A stretch of DNA of 64,000 nucleotides from Wenjunlia tyrosinilytica. GTDB taxonomy: Bacteria; Actinomycetota; Actinomycetes; Streptomycetales; Streptomycetaceae. The notes beneath the pieces were generated by a model. It did no database searches, had not been told where the DNA came from, and worked only from the letters and a program-made list of their open reading frames with translations. Each line of letters starts with the position of its first letter. Positions within the stretch are counted from its first letter, which is position 1. Location of the stretch: positions 1 to 64,000 of the forward strand of contig NZ_BMMS01000034.1 of the NCBI RefSeq assembly GCF_014646055.1. Direction: 5' to 3'. The position numbers and the translations under genes are program-made. Of the stretch, positions 34,892 to 46,106 are shown in pieces.

Positions 34892-36058
34892 TCAGCCCGC
34901 GACTGCCTTGGCCCAGCCCTGCGCGATGGTCTCCTTGGCCTTGGAGGCCTGCGCCTCGGTGGGGAACTTCGGCGTGCCGGCGACGGCCGGGAGCTTGGCG
35001 GCGGCGTCCTTGTCGAGGGTGCCGTCGCTCTGCATGGCGGCCATCAGCGCGGGACGGGCGTAGCCCTTGAGCCACAGGTTCTGGCCCTCGGCGCTGTAGA
35101 GGTACTCCTCCCACAGGCGGGCGGCCGCGGGGTGCGGGGCGTCCTTGTTGATGGCCTGGGAGTAGTACTGGGCGTAGACGCCGTCGCTGGGGACGGAGAC
35201 CTTCCAGTCCACGCCCTTGGTGCGGAACTCGTCGGCGTAGCCGGAGTTGAGGTAGTCCCAGTCGATGCTGATCGGGGTCTCGCCCTTTTCGATCGTGGCG
35301 GGGGTGGACTCGACGGGGTTGAAGTTGCCGTTCTTCTTCAGCTTGCCGAAGAAGTCCAGGCCCGGCTGGATGTCGTCGAACGAGCCGCCGTTGGCGAGCG
35401 CCGCCGCGTACACACCGCCGAAGGCGGAGCCGGACTTGGTGGGGTTGCCGTTGAGCGCGACCTTGCCCTTGTACCGCGGCTTGAGCAGGTCGGCGAAGGT
35501 CTTGGGGCACTCCTTGACGCGCTTGGCGTCGCAGCCGATGGAGACGTAGCCGCCGTAGTCGTTGAACCAGCGGCTCTGGGTGTCGCGCTGCTCGGCCGGG
35601 ATCTTGTCGAACGAGGCGACCTGGTACGGCGCCAGCAGGCCCTGCTGGGCGGCTGCCTGGGCGAAGGAGCTGCCGAGGTCCAGCACATCGGGGGCGCGGC
35701 CCTGGCCCTTGCGGGTCTTCACGGCGTTGATCTCGTCCTGGCTGGAGCCGTCGGGGTTCTCGACCGCGACCTTGATGCCGTACTTCTTGGTGAAGCCGTC
35801 GATGATGGCGCCGTAGTTGGCCCAGTCGCGGGGGAGGGTGATGGCGTTGAGCTTCCCCTCCTTCTTCGCGGCCTTCACCAGGGCGTCGAGGCCGCCGGCG
35901 GCCTTGGCCGAAGCGGCGGTCTTGAGGTCGGTGCCCGCGGCGCCGCCCGTCTTCTCGGTGGGCGCCGCACCGCAGGCGCTCAGGGTAAGGGCCGCGGTGG
36001 CGGCCATGCAGGCCAGTCCAGCCACGCGGGCACGGGTACGGGCACGGGACATGGTCAC
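34892..36058 (-). CDS. ABC importer substrate-binding lipoprotein
   Basis: A 388-residue extracellular solute-binding lipoprotein. The signal peptide ends in LTLSAC. The mature part shows LNAITLPRDWANYGAIIDGF, the hinge YGIKVAVENPDGSSQDE, DVLDLGSSFAQAAAQ, and SIDWDYLNSGYADEF. This is the family 1 fold used for 2-aminoethylphosphonate, putrescine/spermidine or iron(III). The substrate is not readable; with a GntR/UTRA regulator and HAD phosphatase, a phosphorylated or phosphonate compound fits best. GTG is chosen for a ggag five bases upstream; ATG at 36052 is the alternative. Confidence 0.9.
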   Translation of the reverse strand: MTMSRARTRARVAGLACMAATAALTLSACGAAPTEKTGGAAGTDLKTAASAKAAGGLDALVKAAKKEGKLNAITLPRDWANYGAIIDGFTKKYGIKVAVENPDGSSQDEINAVKTRKGQGRAPDVLDLGSSFAQAAAQQGLLAPYQVASFDKIPAEQRDTQSRWFNDYGGYVSIGCDAKRVKECPKTFADLLKPRYKGKVALNGNPTKSGSAFGGVYAAALANGGSFDDIQPGLDFFGKLKKNGNFNPVESTPATIEKGETPISIDWDYLNSGYADEFRTKGVDWKVSVPSDGVYAQYYSQAINKDAPHPAAARLWEEYLYSAEGQNLWLKGYARPALMAAMQSDGTLDKDAAAKLPAVAGTPKFPTEAQASKAKETIAQGWAKAVAG

Positions 36059-36090
36059 GGGGGCTCCAGTGCTGAGGTCTCGCCAAGGAG

Positions 36091-36114
36091 GTTGTATGAA
36101 CAACTTGGCCAAGT
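36091..36114 (-). promoter_or_regulatory. Palindromic operator candidate for the GntR regulator
   Basis: Two adjacent inverted repeats: gttgt-N4-caac (36091-36104) and the perfect 12-bp palindrome acttggccaagt (36103-36114). They sit 33-56 bases upstream of the binding-protein start. The second has the size and ACT..AGT ends of HutC-subfamily operators such as the DasR site. Binding by the GntR protein of the same operon is inferred. Confidence 0.5.
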
Positions 36115-36203
36115 ACCCCCGACGGCCGTGACGGGACGGTGAACCCCGGAAGACGTTCCGGGTGCGATTGGACGGCGGATGTGAAGGCAAGGCACGAAAA
36201 CGC

Positions 36204-36242
36204 GCCCAGGAGGCCCCGATGAAGGGCCTCCTGGGCGGTTTT
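36204..36242. terminator. Strong bidirectional terminator
   Basis: A perfect 14-bp stem, cgcccaggaggccc (36204-36217) with its complement at 36225-36238, and a T-run on each strand (TTT on plus, TTTT on minus). On the minus strand it terminates fumarase transcripts about 240 bases after the stop codon. Confidence 0.8.
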
Positions 36243-36272
36243 GCGTTATGGGGCGCTACGCCCCGGGACGGA

Positions 36273-36364
36273 GCCGGTGACGGCTGTTCCAGGCGCTGGG
36301 GCGGACGGGGATGCTGGTGAAGGTGGGTACCGGCGGCTGGGGGGCGAAGAAGTCATTGCCCTTG
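36273..36364. repeat. Partial duplicate of the fumarase gene 3' end
   Basis: A 92-base segment here matches 36465-36556 except for about three to five bases, with the same gene-end content: the minus-strand frame reads [20 protein letters not shown] and continues RPSA without stopping. The true stop at the end of the downstream copy is lost here. It is an untranslated tandem fragment between the fumarase stop and its terminator. Confidence 0.85.
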
Positions 36365-36480
36365 ACTGCTTGCCGATGGCCGTCCTCGCACTGCTCGGCC
36401 CCCCGGGGGGCCTTGCGGGCTTCGGACGGCTGCGCCGGACTCCGTCCGTCGTCGTGCTGCCGCGGCCGGTGACGGCTGTT

Positions 36481-38136
<1,656 letters not shown>

Positions 38137-38230
38137 CTTCGTCGTGGTCCTCACTCGGCGGCCGGTCACCTGACGACGTCGTCGGCGTCAGCGCCATCCA
38201 GGGTAGAACGTGGAACCGCACCCTCCGGTG

Positions 38231-38249
38231 TGAGGTAGGGCTCACCTCC
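38231..38249. promoter_or_regulatory. Iron-box (DmdR1/IdeR) candidate
   Basis: The 19-base sequence tgaggtagggctcacctcc agrees at 13 of 19 positions with the actinobacterial iron-box consensus TTAGGTTAGGCTAACCTAA and contains the inverted repeat gtgag-N6-ctcac. It lies between the divergent class I fumarase and the DUF1707 gene. No transcription start can be placed with certainty. Confidence 0.45.
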
Positions 38250-38379
38250 CCGCGGAGGGCGGCCGGTAGCGGCCGGCACGGCGGCGGACGGCCGATACCG
38301 GTCGGCGCCCTGCGCGCGTGAGCCCGCGGGGACCGCGCGGGCTAGTCACGATGTATCGCGTTTGGCTAAAGTGTCGAAC

Positions 38380-39060
38380 GTGGACGAGTCGCAGCTTCAG
38401 AAGCGAGACCAGCAGCCCGCGCCTGCCCGAAAGCCGGTCGCGCAGGCCGAGATCCGGGCATCGGACGCCGACCGCGACAAGGTCGCCGACATCCTGCGCG
38501 ACGCGCTCGCGGAGGGGCGGCTGACCCCGGAGGAGCACTCCGAGCGCATAGAGACGCTGTACACCGCGAAGACCATGGGCGAGCTGGAACCGCTCACGCG
38601 CGACCTCCCCGCCCCGGGTCGGCGGCCCGCCGAGACCCCGCCGCCGACGCCCACCGCCCCCTTCGAGCCCCCGAGGGCCGAGTCGCCGGCCATGGTCGCC
38701 ATCTTCGGCGGGGCCAGCCGCAAGGGCCGCTGGCGGGTCGGCGGCTCGATCAACGCCGTGGCGATCTTCGGCGGTGTCGAGATCGACCTCACCGAGGCGG
38801 TCTTCGAGTCCCCGAACGTCGTGATCAATGTGACGGCGATCTTCGGCGGCGCGGAGATCAAGGTGCCGGAGAACGTGACCGTGCGCGGAGGCGGCGGTGT
38901 GGGCATCTTCGGCGGCTTCGACGTCAGCGGCTACGAGTCCGGCGATCCCAACGCCCCGGTGATCCACGTCCGAGGGCTGGCCCTGTTCGGCGGTGTCGAG
39001 GTCAAGCGGAAGAAGGGCAAGCGCCTCAAGGAATGGGTCCGCAAGGAACTCGGCGACTGA
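38380..39060 (+). CDS. DUF1707 domain protein with repeated IFGG motifs
   Basis: A 226-residue protein. The N-terminal DUF1707 (SHOCT-like) helix pair is RASDADRDKVADILRDALAE and LTPEEHSERIETLYTAKTMG; a Pro-rich linker follows, then a beta-strand domain with five VAIFGG/ALFGG repeats, as in LiaF-like membrane-stress proteins. The start is ambiguous: TTG 38362, GTG 38371 and GTG 38380 all lack a ribosome site. I prefer the last, because taaagt seven bases upstream could be a -10 box for a leaderless mRNA. It may sense or stabilise something at the membrane; function unknown. Confidence 0.82.
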   Translation: MDESQLQKRDQQPAPARKPVAQAEIRASDADRDKVADILRDALAEGRLTPEEHSERIETLYTAKTMGELEPLTRDLPAPGRRPAETPPPTPTAPFEPPRAESPAMVAIFGGASRKGRWRVGGSINAVAIFGGVEIDLTEAVFESPNVVINVTAIFGGAEIKVPENVTVRGGGGVGIFGGFDVSGYESGDPNAPVIHVRGLALFGGVEVKRKKGKRLKEWVRKELGD

Positions 39061-39116
39061 GGGACGGGCGCCGGACGGGCGCGGCGCACGGCTCGGTGAA
39101 CGGGCCCGGCGCCGCC

Positions 39117-39160
39117 GGACCGGCTCCGGACCGGCTCCGGACCGGCTCCGGACCGGCTCG
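39117..39160. repeat. 11-bp tandem repeat
   Basis: The unit cggctccggac is repeated three times exactly (39121-39153) with partial copies at each side. It lies in the 430-base non-coding stretch between the DUF1707 and wbl genes, which also has a possible -10/-35 but no other gene. Confidence 0.8.
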
Positions 39161-39487
39161 GCGGACGGTGAATTCTCCCTGGCCGACTCGGGTTTGAGCC
39201 CAGTTCCGGTGCCGTGCCGGTGGCGGCGCGGTCAGGTTCTGGTCAGAGATCGATCAAGTGCCGCTCCAGCATGGATCAACGGCGGATCGATCGCTGAACG
39301 GCGGTTCGGTCGAGGCGTACTTGACCTGGGCTTCGACACGGTGTGCATGAAGCTCGCCACAGCGGGTAGGCCTTGCTTCATCGTCTCTCGTACGGCTGCG
39401 CCCTGGTTGGTCAGTGCGGTACGGACAGCTGTGCGCAGCGGACGGGCAAGCGCTTAAACGCCGCCGAGCCGTCGTCAGGAGTACGCC

Positions 39488-39892
39488 GTGCTGCAACCGA
39501 TCCAGTCCCCGAAGGACGCCGCCCTGCCTGGTCAGCGCAACCAGGCGCTGCCACCGGGGGCCGCCGCCGCCTTGGCGCACCCAGGTGACGCGGGCGGTCC
39601 CTGGCACGCGGGAGCCGCGTGCCGCAGGGACGAGGCCGGCCTGTTCTTCGCACCGTCCAAGGAGCCCACGGCGGCGCGGCTCGCCCGTGAGGAGGCGGCG
39701 AAGCGCGTCTGCTCCAACTGCCCGGTGCTGCTGGAATGCCGAGAACACGCCCTGCTGCAACCCGAGCCGTACGGGGTGTGGGGCGGACTGACCGCGGCGG
39801 AGCGTCGTGTGGTGCTGGCCCGGCGGCGGCGCCGCGAGGCGGAGCTGAGCCCGGCGGCCACGGCACACAGGGCGCGGATAGCCGTGGGATGA
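39488..39892 (+). CDS. wblI: WhiB-like (Wbl) Fe-S transcription factor
   Basis: A 134-residue Wbl protein. The four cluster ligands are C45, C75, C78 and C84 (C-x29-C-x2-C-x5-C), followed by the family turn GVWGGLT and a basic C-terminus ([12 protein letters not shown]). Wbl proteins bind sigma factor or DNA and respond to oxygen or nitric oxide. GTG start with aggag six bases before. The position next to glpX and the fumarase matches S. coelicolor wblI as I remember it; the assignment to this paralogue rests on that synteny. Confidence 0.87.
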   Translation: MLQPIQSPKDAALPGQRNQALPPGAAAALAHPGDAGGPWHAGAACRRDEAGLFFAPSKEPTAARLAREEAAKRVCSNCPVLLECREHALLQPEPYGVWGGLTAAERRVVLARRRRREAELSPAATAHRARIAVG

Positions 39893-39921
39893 AGGGCAGC
39901 GTGTGACGGGGGCGCGGACGA

Positions 39922-39962
39922 GCAACGGGGCGGGGCACCGATGAGGTGCCCCGCCCCGTTGC
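39922..39962. terminator. Bidirectional terminator, perfect 18-bp stem
   Basis: gcaacggggcggggcacc pairs perfectly with its complement around the five-base loop gatga. It lies between the convergent wbl and glpX genes. Confidence 0.85.
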
Positions 39963-39999
39963 CTGCCCGGGTGACCTGCCGCCCCGCCGGGCTTCCGCC

Positions 40000-41031
40000 T
40001 CAGCGGGCCCGGTCGAAGTCGACCGCGCTGTAGGCGCGCAGCTTCGACAGGCGGTGCGTGGAGTCGATCTGCCGAATCGTTCCGCTCTTGGAGCGCATGA
40101 CCAGCGACTGCGTGAGGGCGGTGTCCGCGCGGTACCGCACGCCCCGCAGCAGCTCGCCGTCGGTGATGCCGGTCGCGACGAAGAAGACGTTCTCGCCCCA
40201 GACCAGGTCGTCGTTGGTCAGTACCCGGTCCAGGTCGTGCCCCGCGTCGAGGGCCCGTCGGCGCTCCTCGTCGTCCTTGGGCCACAGCCGGCCCTGGATG
40301 GTGCCGCCGAGGCACTTCATCGCACAGGCGGTGATGATGCCCTCGGGGGTGCCGCCGATGCCGAGCAGCAGGTCGATGCCGGTCCCCTCGGTGGCGGCCA
40401 TGATCGCTCCTGCGACGTCGCCGTCGGAGATGAACTTGATCCGCGCCCCCGCCTCGCGGATCTCCTTGATCATGCCGTCGTGGCGGGGACGGTCGAGGAT
40501 GACGACGGTGACGTCCTCGGGGGCGGAGTGCTTGGCCTTGGCGACCCGGCGGATGTTCTCCGCGACGGGAGCGCCGATGTCCACGACGGCGGCGGCCTCG
40601 GGTCCGGTGGCCAGCTTCTCCATGTAGAACACCGCGGACGGGTCGAACATGGTGCCGCGCTCGGCGACCGCGAGGACCGACAGGGCGTTGGTCATGCCCT
40701 TGGCGGTGAGCGTCGTGCCGTCGATCGGGTCCACGGCGACGTCGCACTCCGCGCCGGTCCCGTCGCCGACCTGTTCCCCGTTGTAGAGCATGGGCGCCTC
40801 GTCCTTCTCGCCCTCGCCGATGACGACCACGCCGTTCATGGAGACGGTGGAGACCAGGGTGCGCATGGCCCGGACCGCGGCGCCGTCGGCGCCGTTCTTG
40901 TCGCCGCGCCCGACCCAGCGTCCGGCGGCCATGGCGGCGGCCTCGGTGACGCGGACGAGCTCGAGGGCGAGGTTGCGGTCGGGGGCTTCCGGAGCTACTT
41001 CCAACTGCGGGGGAAGATTCTGCTCGGTCAT
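40000..41031 (-). CDS. glpX: Class II fructose-1,6-bisphosphatase
   Basis: Gluconeogenic FBPase of 343 residues. It has GlpX motifs [18 protein letters not shown], the metal-binding [13 protein letters not shown], and [20 protein letters not shown]. The enzyme removes the 1-phosphate of fructose 1,6-bisphosphate in the cytosol. The ATG start at TEQNLPPQ is well placed, with a purine-rich leader. It is divergent from the DUF4245 gene over about 140 bases. Confidence 0.95.
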   Translation of the reverse strand: MTEQNLPPQLEVAPEAPDRNLALELVRVTEAAAMAAGRWVGRGDKNGADGAAVRAMRTLVSTVSMNGVVVIGEGEKDEAPMLYNGEQVGDGTGAECDVAVDPIDGTTLTAKGMTNALSVLAVAERGTMFDPSAVFYMEKLATGPEAAAVVDIGAPVAENIRRVAKAKHSAPEDVTVVILDRPRHDGMIKEIREAGARIKFISDGDVAGAIMAATEGTGIDLLLGIGGTPEGIITACAMKCLGGTIQGRLWPKDDEERRRALDAGHDLDRVLTNDDLVWGENVFFVATGITDGELLRGVRYRADTALTQSLVMRSKSGTIRQIDSTHRLSKLRAYSAVDFDRAR

Positions 41032-41173
41032 CTGTCCGTACCTTTCTGTACGTCGACGGCCAAGGGCCCCCCTGCCCGCGTGCGGACAAGGAGGGATGAG
41101 GGTTGCTACGACCTTATCCACCCTGCCCGCCCCCTGAGCAGGGCGCTCCCCGGACACCTGAGAACATGGTCGG

Positions 41174-41698
41174 GTGGCGAGTACGAAACGCGGCAGGCAG
41201 ACGGTCCGGGACATGGTGTTGTCCCTGGCGGCGATCGGGGGAGTCGTCGCCCTCATCTACGTCTTCATCCCGCACAGCGAGAAGGACCCGGTCAGGCCCG
41301 TGGACTACCGGGTGGAGCTGCTGACGGCGCGGCGCGCCGCGCCGTTCCCCCTGCTGGCCCCCGAGGGGCTGTCCAAGGACTGGCGGGCGACCTCGGTGGA
41401 GTACACCGGCGACGACCGGCGGGCCAGGGGAGCCGTCTGGCACCTGGGCTTCATCAATCCGCACGACGAGTACGCCGCCGTCGAGCAGACCAACGGTCCG
41501 GCGCTGCCGTTCATCGAGGACAAGAGCCGTCGGGCCACCAAGGAGGGCACCACCGAGGTCGCGGGTCACAAGTGGGACCGCTACGCCGGGCCGAAGTACA
41601 ACGCGCTGGTGCGCCGGGGCAAGGATGTCACCACGGTGGTCACCGGCACCGCGCCGCACGCGCAGCTCGCCCAGCTGGCCGCGGCCCTCAAGGGCTGA
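41174..41698 (+). CDS. DUF4245 membrane-anchored protein
   Basis: A 174-residue actinobacterial DUF4245 protein. One N-terminal transmembrane segment ([20 protein letters not shown]) is followed by an extracytoplasmic domain with [20 protein letters not shown] and the conserved HLGFINP and GHKWDRY motifs. Function unknown; it is conserved beside glpX in many actinobacteria. GTG start, weak ribosome site. It is followed by a hairpin terminator. Confidence 0.87.
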   Translation: MASTKRGRQTVRDMVLSLAAIGGVVALIYVFIPHSEKDPVRPVDYRVELLTARRAAPFPLLAPEGLSKDWRATSVEYTGDDRRARGAVWHLGFINPHDEYAAVEQTNGPALPFIEDKSRRATKEGTTEVAGHKWDRYAGPKYNALVRRGKDVTTVVTGTAPHAQLAQLAAALKG

Positions 41699-41751
41699 CC
41701 CTCGGACAAGGGCTGACCCGGACAAGGGGCCGACCCCCGGAACCACGCGAA

Positions 41752-41785
41752 CGAGCCCCCGGCCGCGGGTGCGGCCGAGGGCTCG
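41752..41785. terminator. Hairpin between DUF4245 and nitroreductase genes
   Basis: cgagccc pairs with gggctcg, and inside it ggccgc pairs with gcggcc around gggt. It lies between two convergent genes. Confidence 0.65.
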
Positions 41786-41815
41786 TCGTGCGCGAGGGCA
41801 GGCGACCGCCGGGGG

Positions 41816-42406
41816 TCACACGGTGGTGACGACCTCGTCGTACTCCAGGCGGGGGGAGCGGGGGAAGGCGTCCGGGCCGGGCTTGCCGATGTTCACCACG
41901 GCGAGGACCTTGTGCTTGCCGTCGCCGAAGAACTCCTTGTTGAGCGCGTCGGCGTCGAAGCCGGTCATCGGGCCCGCGGCGAGCCCGGCGGCGCGTATGC
42001 CCACGATGAAGTAGCCGACCTGGATCGCGCCGTTGAAGGTGCTGGACTTCTCCCGCGCCTGCGCCTCGGAGAAGAAGACGTCCTTGGCCTGCGGGAAGTG
42101 CGGGAAGAGCCGCGGCAGCTCCTCGTGGAACTCCAGGTCGGCGGCGAGGACGGCGGTCAGCGGCGCGGCCTCGGTCTTGGCCTTGTTGCCGTCGGCCATG
42201 TGCTGCACGAGGCGCCTGCGGCCCTCCTCGGAGCGGACGAGGACCACGCGCAGCGGGGACTGGTTGAACGCGGTGGGGGCGTACTTCACCAGGTCGTAGA
42301 CGGCCTTGACCGTCTCGTCGGAGACGGGCTCGTCGGTGAAGGTGCCGGCGGTACGCGCCTGACGGAAGAGCAGGTCCTGGGCGGCGGCATCGAGCACGAG
42401 TGCCAT
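41816..42406 (-). CDS. Nitroreductase family, malonic semialdehyde reductase (RutE) type
   Basis: A 196-residue FMN-dependent oxidoreductase. FMN-binding residues are in KYAPTAFNQSPLRVVLV; the middle contains FFSEAQAREKSSTFNG and IVGIRAAGLAAGPMTGFD. Sequence is closest by eye to RutE/malonic semialdehyde reductase, but Streptomyces usually lack a Rut pathway, so the physiological substrate is open. The ATG is chosen at ALVLDAAAQ with aaggtg upstream. Confidence 0.85.
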   Translation of the reverse strand: MALVLDAAAQDLLFRQARTAGTFTDEPVSDETVKAVYDLVKYAPTAFNQSPLRVVLVRSEEGRRRLVQHMADGNKAKTEAAPLTAVLAADLEFHEELPRLFPHFPQAKDVFFSEAQAREKSSTFNGAIQVGYFIVGIRAAGLAAGPMTGFDADALNKEFFGDGKHKVLAVVNIGKPGPDAFPRSPRLEYDEVVTTV

Positions 42407-42539
42407 GGCAAACACACCTTGTGGGTAGGAAGTGGAGGCGGTGGGTGGGAAGTGAGGGCGTCGGCAGGGTGGGACGTGGCCGGGAACCGCGTCGCCGCGG
42501 CGCACGCCCACTCGCCTCTACGACCTTAACCCACTTGAA

Positions 42540-42848
42540 TTAATTTTCAACCTCTTCTTGAGAAATCTTCTCTTCCTCGCGACTCCCGCCGCCCTCGCCC
42601 CGCTCCTGCGCGTTCTGCGCGGCCAGTGCCGCGTCCAGGCGGGCGCGCGCCCCGTCGAGCCAGCGCCGGCAGACCCTCGCCAGTTCCTCGCCGCGCTCCC
42701 ACAGCGCCAGGGACTCCTCCAGCGAGGACCCGCCCGCCTCGAGCCGCCGCACGACGTCGATCAGCTCGTCCCTGGCCTGCTCGTAGCCGAGGGAGTCGAG
42801 GGAGGCGGCCTCAGCGGGAGCGGCCGGGTCGGATTCGTGGTTCGCCAT
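42540..42848 (-). CDS. xseB: Exodeoxyribonuclease VII small subunit
   Basis: A 102-residue XseB. The conserved helix pair LIDVVRRLEAGGSSLEESLA and LWERGEELARVCRRWLDGAR is complete; the C-terminus is a Glu/Arg/Lys-rich tail. It assembles with XseA to form the nuclease that removes single-strand DNA ends in repair. It lies about 100 bases downstream of xseA in the same direction. The 3' end is followed by an AT-richer spacer. Confidence 0.93.
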   Translation of the reverse strand: MANHESDPAAPAEAASLDSLGYEQARDELIDVVRRLEAGGSSLEESLALWERGEELARVCRRWLDGARARLDAALAAQNAQERGEGGGSREEEKISQEEVEN

Positions 42849-42952
42849 GGCCCCACCCTATGAGCCCGCGGGCACTCGGCCGGGCGCGCCGGGGACATCC
42901 CCCCGCCCGGTGCCGACCCGTGCCCACCCGGCGTCCACTCGGGGCCCATGCC

Positions 42953-44179
42953 CTACTCGGGACCCATGCCCTGCTCGCTGACCCGGACCGCGAACCCGCC
43001 CTCGGCCACCCGGGCCCGCAGCTTGTCCCCCTCGGCCACCTCGGCGGCGTCGCGCACCACCGAGCCGTCCTCCCGTTGCAGCACGGAGTAGCCGCGCTTG
43101 AGCGTCGCCGCGGGAGAGAGGGCGACCACCCGGGCGAGCGTGTGCTCCAGCTCCCCGTCCGCCCGGTCGAGCCGGTGCCCCAGACAGCGCCGGGAACGCT
43201 CCACCACCGCGTCCACCTGTGCCTCCCGCTCCTCGACCATCCGGTGCGGCGCCGCCATCGAGGGCCGGCTCACCGCCGCCTCCAGGCCCCGCTCCTCCCG
43301 GTCCAGGATCGCGGTGAGCGTCCGCAGGGACCGTTCCCGCAGGTGCTGCACGCGCGACAGCTCCTCCGTCACGTCCGGGACGACCTTCTTCGCCGCGTCC
43401 GTGGGCGTCGAGGCACGAAGATCGGCCACCAGATCGAGCAGCGGACTGTCCGGTTCATGCCCAATGGCGCTCACCACGGGGGTGCGGCACGAGGCCACCG
43501 CCCGTACCAGCCGCTCGTCCGAGAACGGCAGCAGATCCTCCACACTGCCGCCGCCGCGCGCCACGACGATCACATCCACGTGGCGGTGCTCGTCCAGGTC
43601 CCGCAGCGCCCCGATGACCTGCGGCACCGCGCTCACGCCCTGCACGGCCACGTTCCGCACCTCGAACCGGACGGCGGGCCAGCGCAGCCGCGCGTTCTCC
43701 AGCACATCCCGTTCCGCCGCCGAGGCGCGCCCGGTGACCAGGCCGATCAGCTGCGGCAGGAACGGCAGCGGCCGCTTGCGCTCCGCGGCGAACAGCCCCT
43801 CGGCGGCCAGGGTCTTCTTCAGCGTCTCCAGCCGCGCCAGCAGCTCGCCGATCCCCACCGGGCGGATCTGCGTCGCCCGCAGCGACAGAGTGCCGCGCGG
43901 CGCGTACCACTCCGGCTTGGCGTACACGACGACCCGGGCGCCCTCGGCGACGGTGTCCGCGATCACGTCGAACACCTTGCGGTAGCAGGTGACCTCGATC
44001 GAGATGTCCGACGACGGATCGCGCAGCGTCAGGAAGACCACGCCCGCCCCGGGCCGCCGCGACAGCTGGGTGATCTGCCCCTCCACCCAGACGGCGCCGA
44101 GCCGGTCGATCCAGCCGCCGATGAGCCGGGAGACCTCGCCGACCCGGATCGGCGACTCGGGTGAGGTGTTCAAAGCCAT
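42953..44179 (-). CDS. xseA: Exodeoxyribonuclease VII large subunit
   Basis: A 408-residue XseA with an N-terminal OB fold ([20 protein letters not shown]) and the catalytic core ([60 protein letters not shown]). It degrades single-stranded DNA in both directions as the XseA/XseB complex. Length is within the actinobacterial range. Divergent from ispH with about 60 bp between starts. Confidence 0.95.
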   Translation of the reverse strand: MALNTSPESPIRVGEVSRLIGGWIDRLGAVWVEGQITQLSRRPGAGVVFLTLRDPSSDISIEVTCYRKVFDVIADTVAEGARVVVYAKPEWYAPRGTLSLRATQIRPVGIGELLARLETLKKTLAAEGLFAAERKRPLPFLPQLIGLVTGRASAAERDVLENARLRWPAVRFEVRNVAVQGVSAVPQVIGALRDLDEHRHVDVIVVARGGGSVEDLLPFSDERLVRAVASCRTPVVSAIGHEPDSPLLDLVADLRASTPTDAAKKVVPDVTEELSRVQHLRERSLRTLTAILDREERGLEAAVSRPSMAAPHRMVEEREAQVDAVVERSRRCLGHRLDRADGELEHTLARVVALSPAATLKRGYSVLQREDGSVVRDAAEVAEGDKLRARVAEGGFAVRVSEQGMGPE

Positions 44180-44241
44180 ACCGGCGAGCCTAGGGCTTGT
44201 GCCCGGGGAGTCGGCACGTCCAGGACCGTACGATGGTGCAC

Positions 44242-45231
44242 ATGACTGCAGCCACCACTTCCCGCCGGGTCCTGCTCGCCGCCCCCCGCGGCTACTGCGC
44301 GGGCGTGGACCGAGCGGTGATCGCCGTCGAGAAGGCCCTGGAGCAGTACGGGGCCCCGATCTACGTCCGCAAGGAGATCGTGCACAACAAGTACGTTGTG
44401 CGCACCCTCGAGAAGAAGGGCGCCGTCTTCGTCGACGAGACGGAGGAGGTGCCCGAGGGCAATATCGTGATCTTCTCGGCGCACGGCGTCGCCCCGGTCG
44501 TCCACGAGGAGGCCGCGGAGCGCAGGCTCGCGTCCATCGACGCGACCTGCCCGCTGGTGACCAAGGTCCACAAGGAAGCCGTCCGCTTCGCCAACGAGGA
44601 CTACGACATCCTCCTCATCGGCCATGAGGGCCACGAGGAGGTCGTCGGCACGATGGGTGAGGCCCCCGAGCGCATCCACCTCGTCGACGGCCCGGACGAC
44701 GTCGCCTCGGTGAAGGTCCGTGACGAGAGCAAGGTCGTCTGGCTCTCGCAGACCACCCTGTCCGTCGACGAGACGATGGCCACCGTGGGGCAGCTCAAGG
44801 ACCGCTTCCCGGCGCTGGTCAGCCCGCCCAGCGACGACATCTGCTACGCCACGCAGAACCGCCAGGTCGCGGTCAAGCAGATCGCCGCCGAGTCCGAGCT
44901 GGTGATCGTCGTCGGCTCGAAGAACTCGTCCAACTCCAAGCGGCTCGTCGATGTCGCCCTCGACGCCGGAGCCCGTGCCTCCCACCTCGTGGACGGCGCC
45001 GACGAGATCGCCGAGGCCTGGCTCGAGGGCGTCAGCACGATCGGCCTGACCAGCGGTGCCTCCGTGCCCGAGATCCTGGTCGAGGGTGTCCTGGAGTGGC
45101 TGGCCGAGCGCGGCTTCGCAGATGTCGAGGTCGTCCGGTCGGTGGAGGAGAGCATCCAGTTCTCGCTGCCGAAGGAACTGCGCCGGGACCTGCGGACCGA
45201 GGCGGCCAAGGCCGCGGGGGGCGGGGAGTAG
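44242..45231 (+). CDS. ispH: 4-hydroxy-3-methylbut-2-enyl diphosphate reductase
   Basis: Last enzyme of the MEP isoprenoid pathway, a [4Fe-4S] reductase giving IPP and DMAPP. Cluster cysteines are C19 in [12 protein letters not shown], one in [11 protein letters not shown] and one in [21 protein letters not shown] is the substrate loop. It has 329 residues, normal for IspH. The ATG at 44242 is preferred; tacgat at 44229-44234 could be a -10 box, making the mRNA nearly leaderless, as no ribosome site is visible. An ATG at 44233 is the alternative. Confidence 0.95.
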   Translation: MTAATTSRRVLLAAPRGYCAGVDRAVIAVEKALEQYGAPIYVRKEIVHNKYVVRTLEKKGAVFVDETEEVPEGNIVIFSAHGVAPVVHEEAAERRLASIDATCPLVTKVHKEAVRFANEDYDILLIGHEGHEEVVGTMGEAPERIHLVDGPDDVASVKVRDESKVVWLSQTTLSVDETMATVGQLKDRFPALVSPPSDDICYATQNRQVAVKQIAAESELVIVVGSKNSSNSKRLVDVALDAGARASHLVDGADEIAEAWLEGVSTIGLTSGASVPEILVEGVLEWLAERGFADVEVVRSVEESIQFSLPKELRRDLRTEAAKAAGGGE

Positions 45232-45260
45232 AGCGGGTCCCATCGGGAAAGGTTCGCTTC

Positions 45261-46061
45261 ATGAACCTTTTCGGTGTCGACATCGGGGGCTCCGGCATCA
45301 AGGGCGCGCCCGTTGACCTGAGCGTCGGCGCGCTGGCGCAGGAGCGCCACAAGGTGCCCACCCCGCACCCGTCCGAGCCCCGGGCAGTGGCGGCGTGCGT
45401 CAAGGAGGTCGTGGACCACTTCGGCTGGTCGGGGCCGGTCGGTATCACCTTCCCGGCCGTCGTCACCGGCGGGGTGACCCGCTCGGCGGCGAACGTGGAC
45501 CAGGCGTGGGTCGACTTCGAGGCGCGCAAGCTGTTCACCGATGTACTCGGGGCCCCGGCCACGGTGGTCAACGACGCCGACGCCGCCGGGATCGCCGAGG
45601 TCGCCTTCGGCTCGGGCCGCGACCGCGACGGCGTGGTCGTCCTGCTGACCTTCGGCACGGGCATAGGCAGCGCGCTGTTCATCGACGGCAAGCTGGTGCC
45701 CAACACGGAGCTCGGCCATCTGGAGCTGCGGGGCAAGGACGCGGAGAAGCGCGCCTCCTCGCACGCGAAGGAAGTCCACGAGCTGAGCTGGCACGAGTGG
45801 GCGAAGCGGGTGGAGGAGTACCTCCGGTACGTCGAGAAGCTGTTCTCGCCGGACCTGTTCGTCATCGGCGGCGGGGTCAGCCGCAAGCACGACAAGTTCC
45901 TGCCCCTGATCGAGGGGGTCCGCGCCACGATCGTGCCGGCGGCGCTGCACAACGACGCCGGGATCGTGGGCGCGGCTATGGCCGCCGCGAAGGAGCAGGA
46001 AGCGGCGAAGGCGAAGGGCGCCCAGCGCGACGGCGGGGTCGGCGCGGAGGCGTCCGCGTAG
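45261..46061 (+). CDS. ppgK: Polyphosphate glucokinase
   Basis: A 266-residue ROK-family kinase that phosphorylates glucose with polyphosphate or ATP. It has the phosphate-binding [17 protein letters not shown]-binding [18 protein letters not shown], the polyphosphate-linked [15 protein letters not shown] and the C-terminal [13 protein letters not shown]. The ATG follows aaagg by seven bases. It lies 29 bases after ispH in the same direction, so the two are likely co-transcribed. The C-terminus carries an Ala/Lys-rich tail. Confidence 0.93.
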   Translation: MNLFGVDIGGSGIKGAPVDLSVGALAQERHKVPTPHPSEPRAVAACVKEVVDHFGWSGPVGITFPAVVTGGVTRSAANVDQAWVDFEARKLFTDVLGAPATVVNDADAAGIAEVAFGSGRDRDGVVVLLTFGTGIGSALFIDGKLVPNTELGHLELRGKDAEKRASSHAKEVHELSWHEWAKRVEEYLRYVEKLFSPDLFVIGGGVSRKHDKFLPLIEGVRATIVPAALHNDAGIVGAAMAAAKEQEAAKAKGAQRDGGVGAEASA

Positions 46062-46106
46062 CGGGCGGGGGGGGGAACCGGCCCGCGTAGCGGGTCGGAG
46101 GAACCG

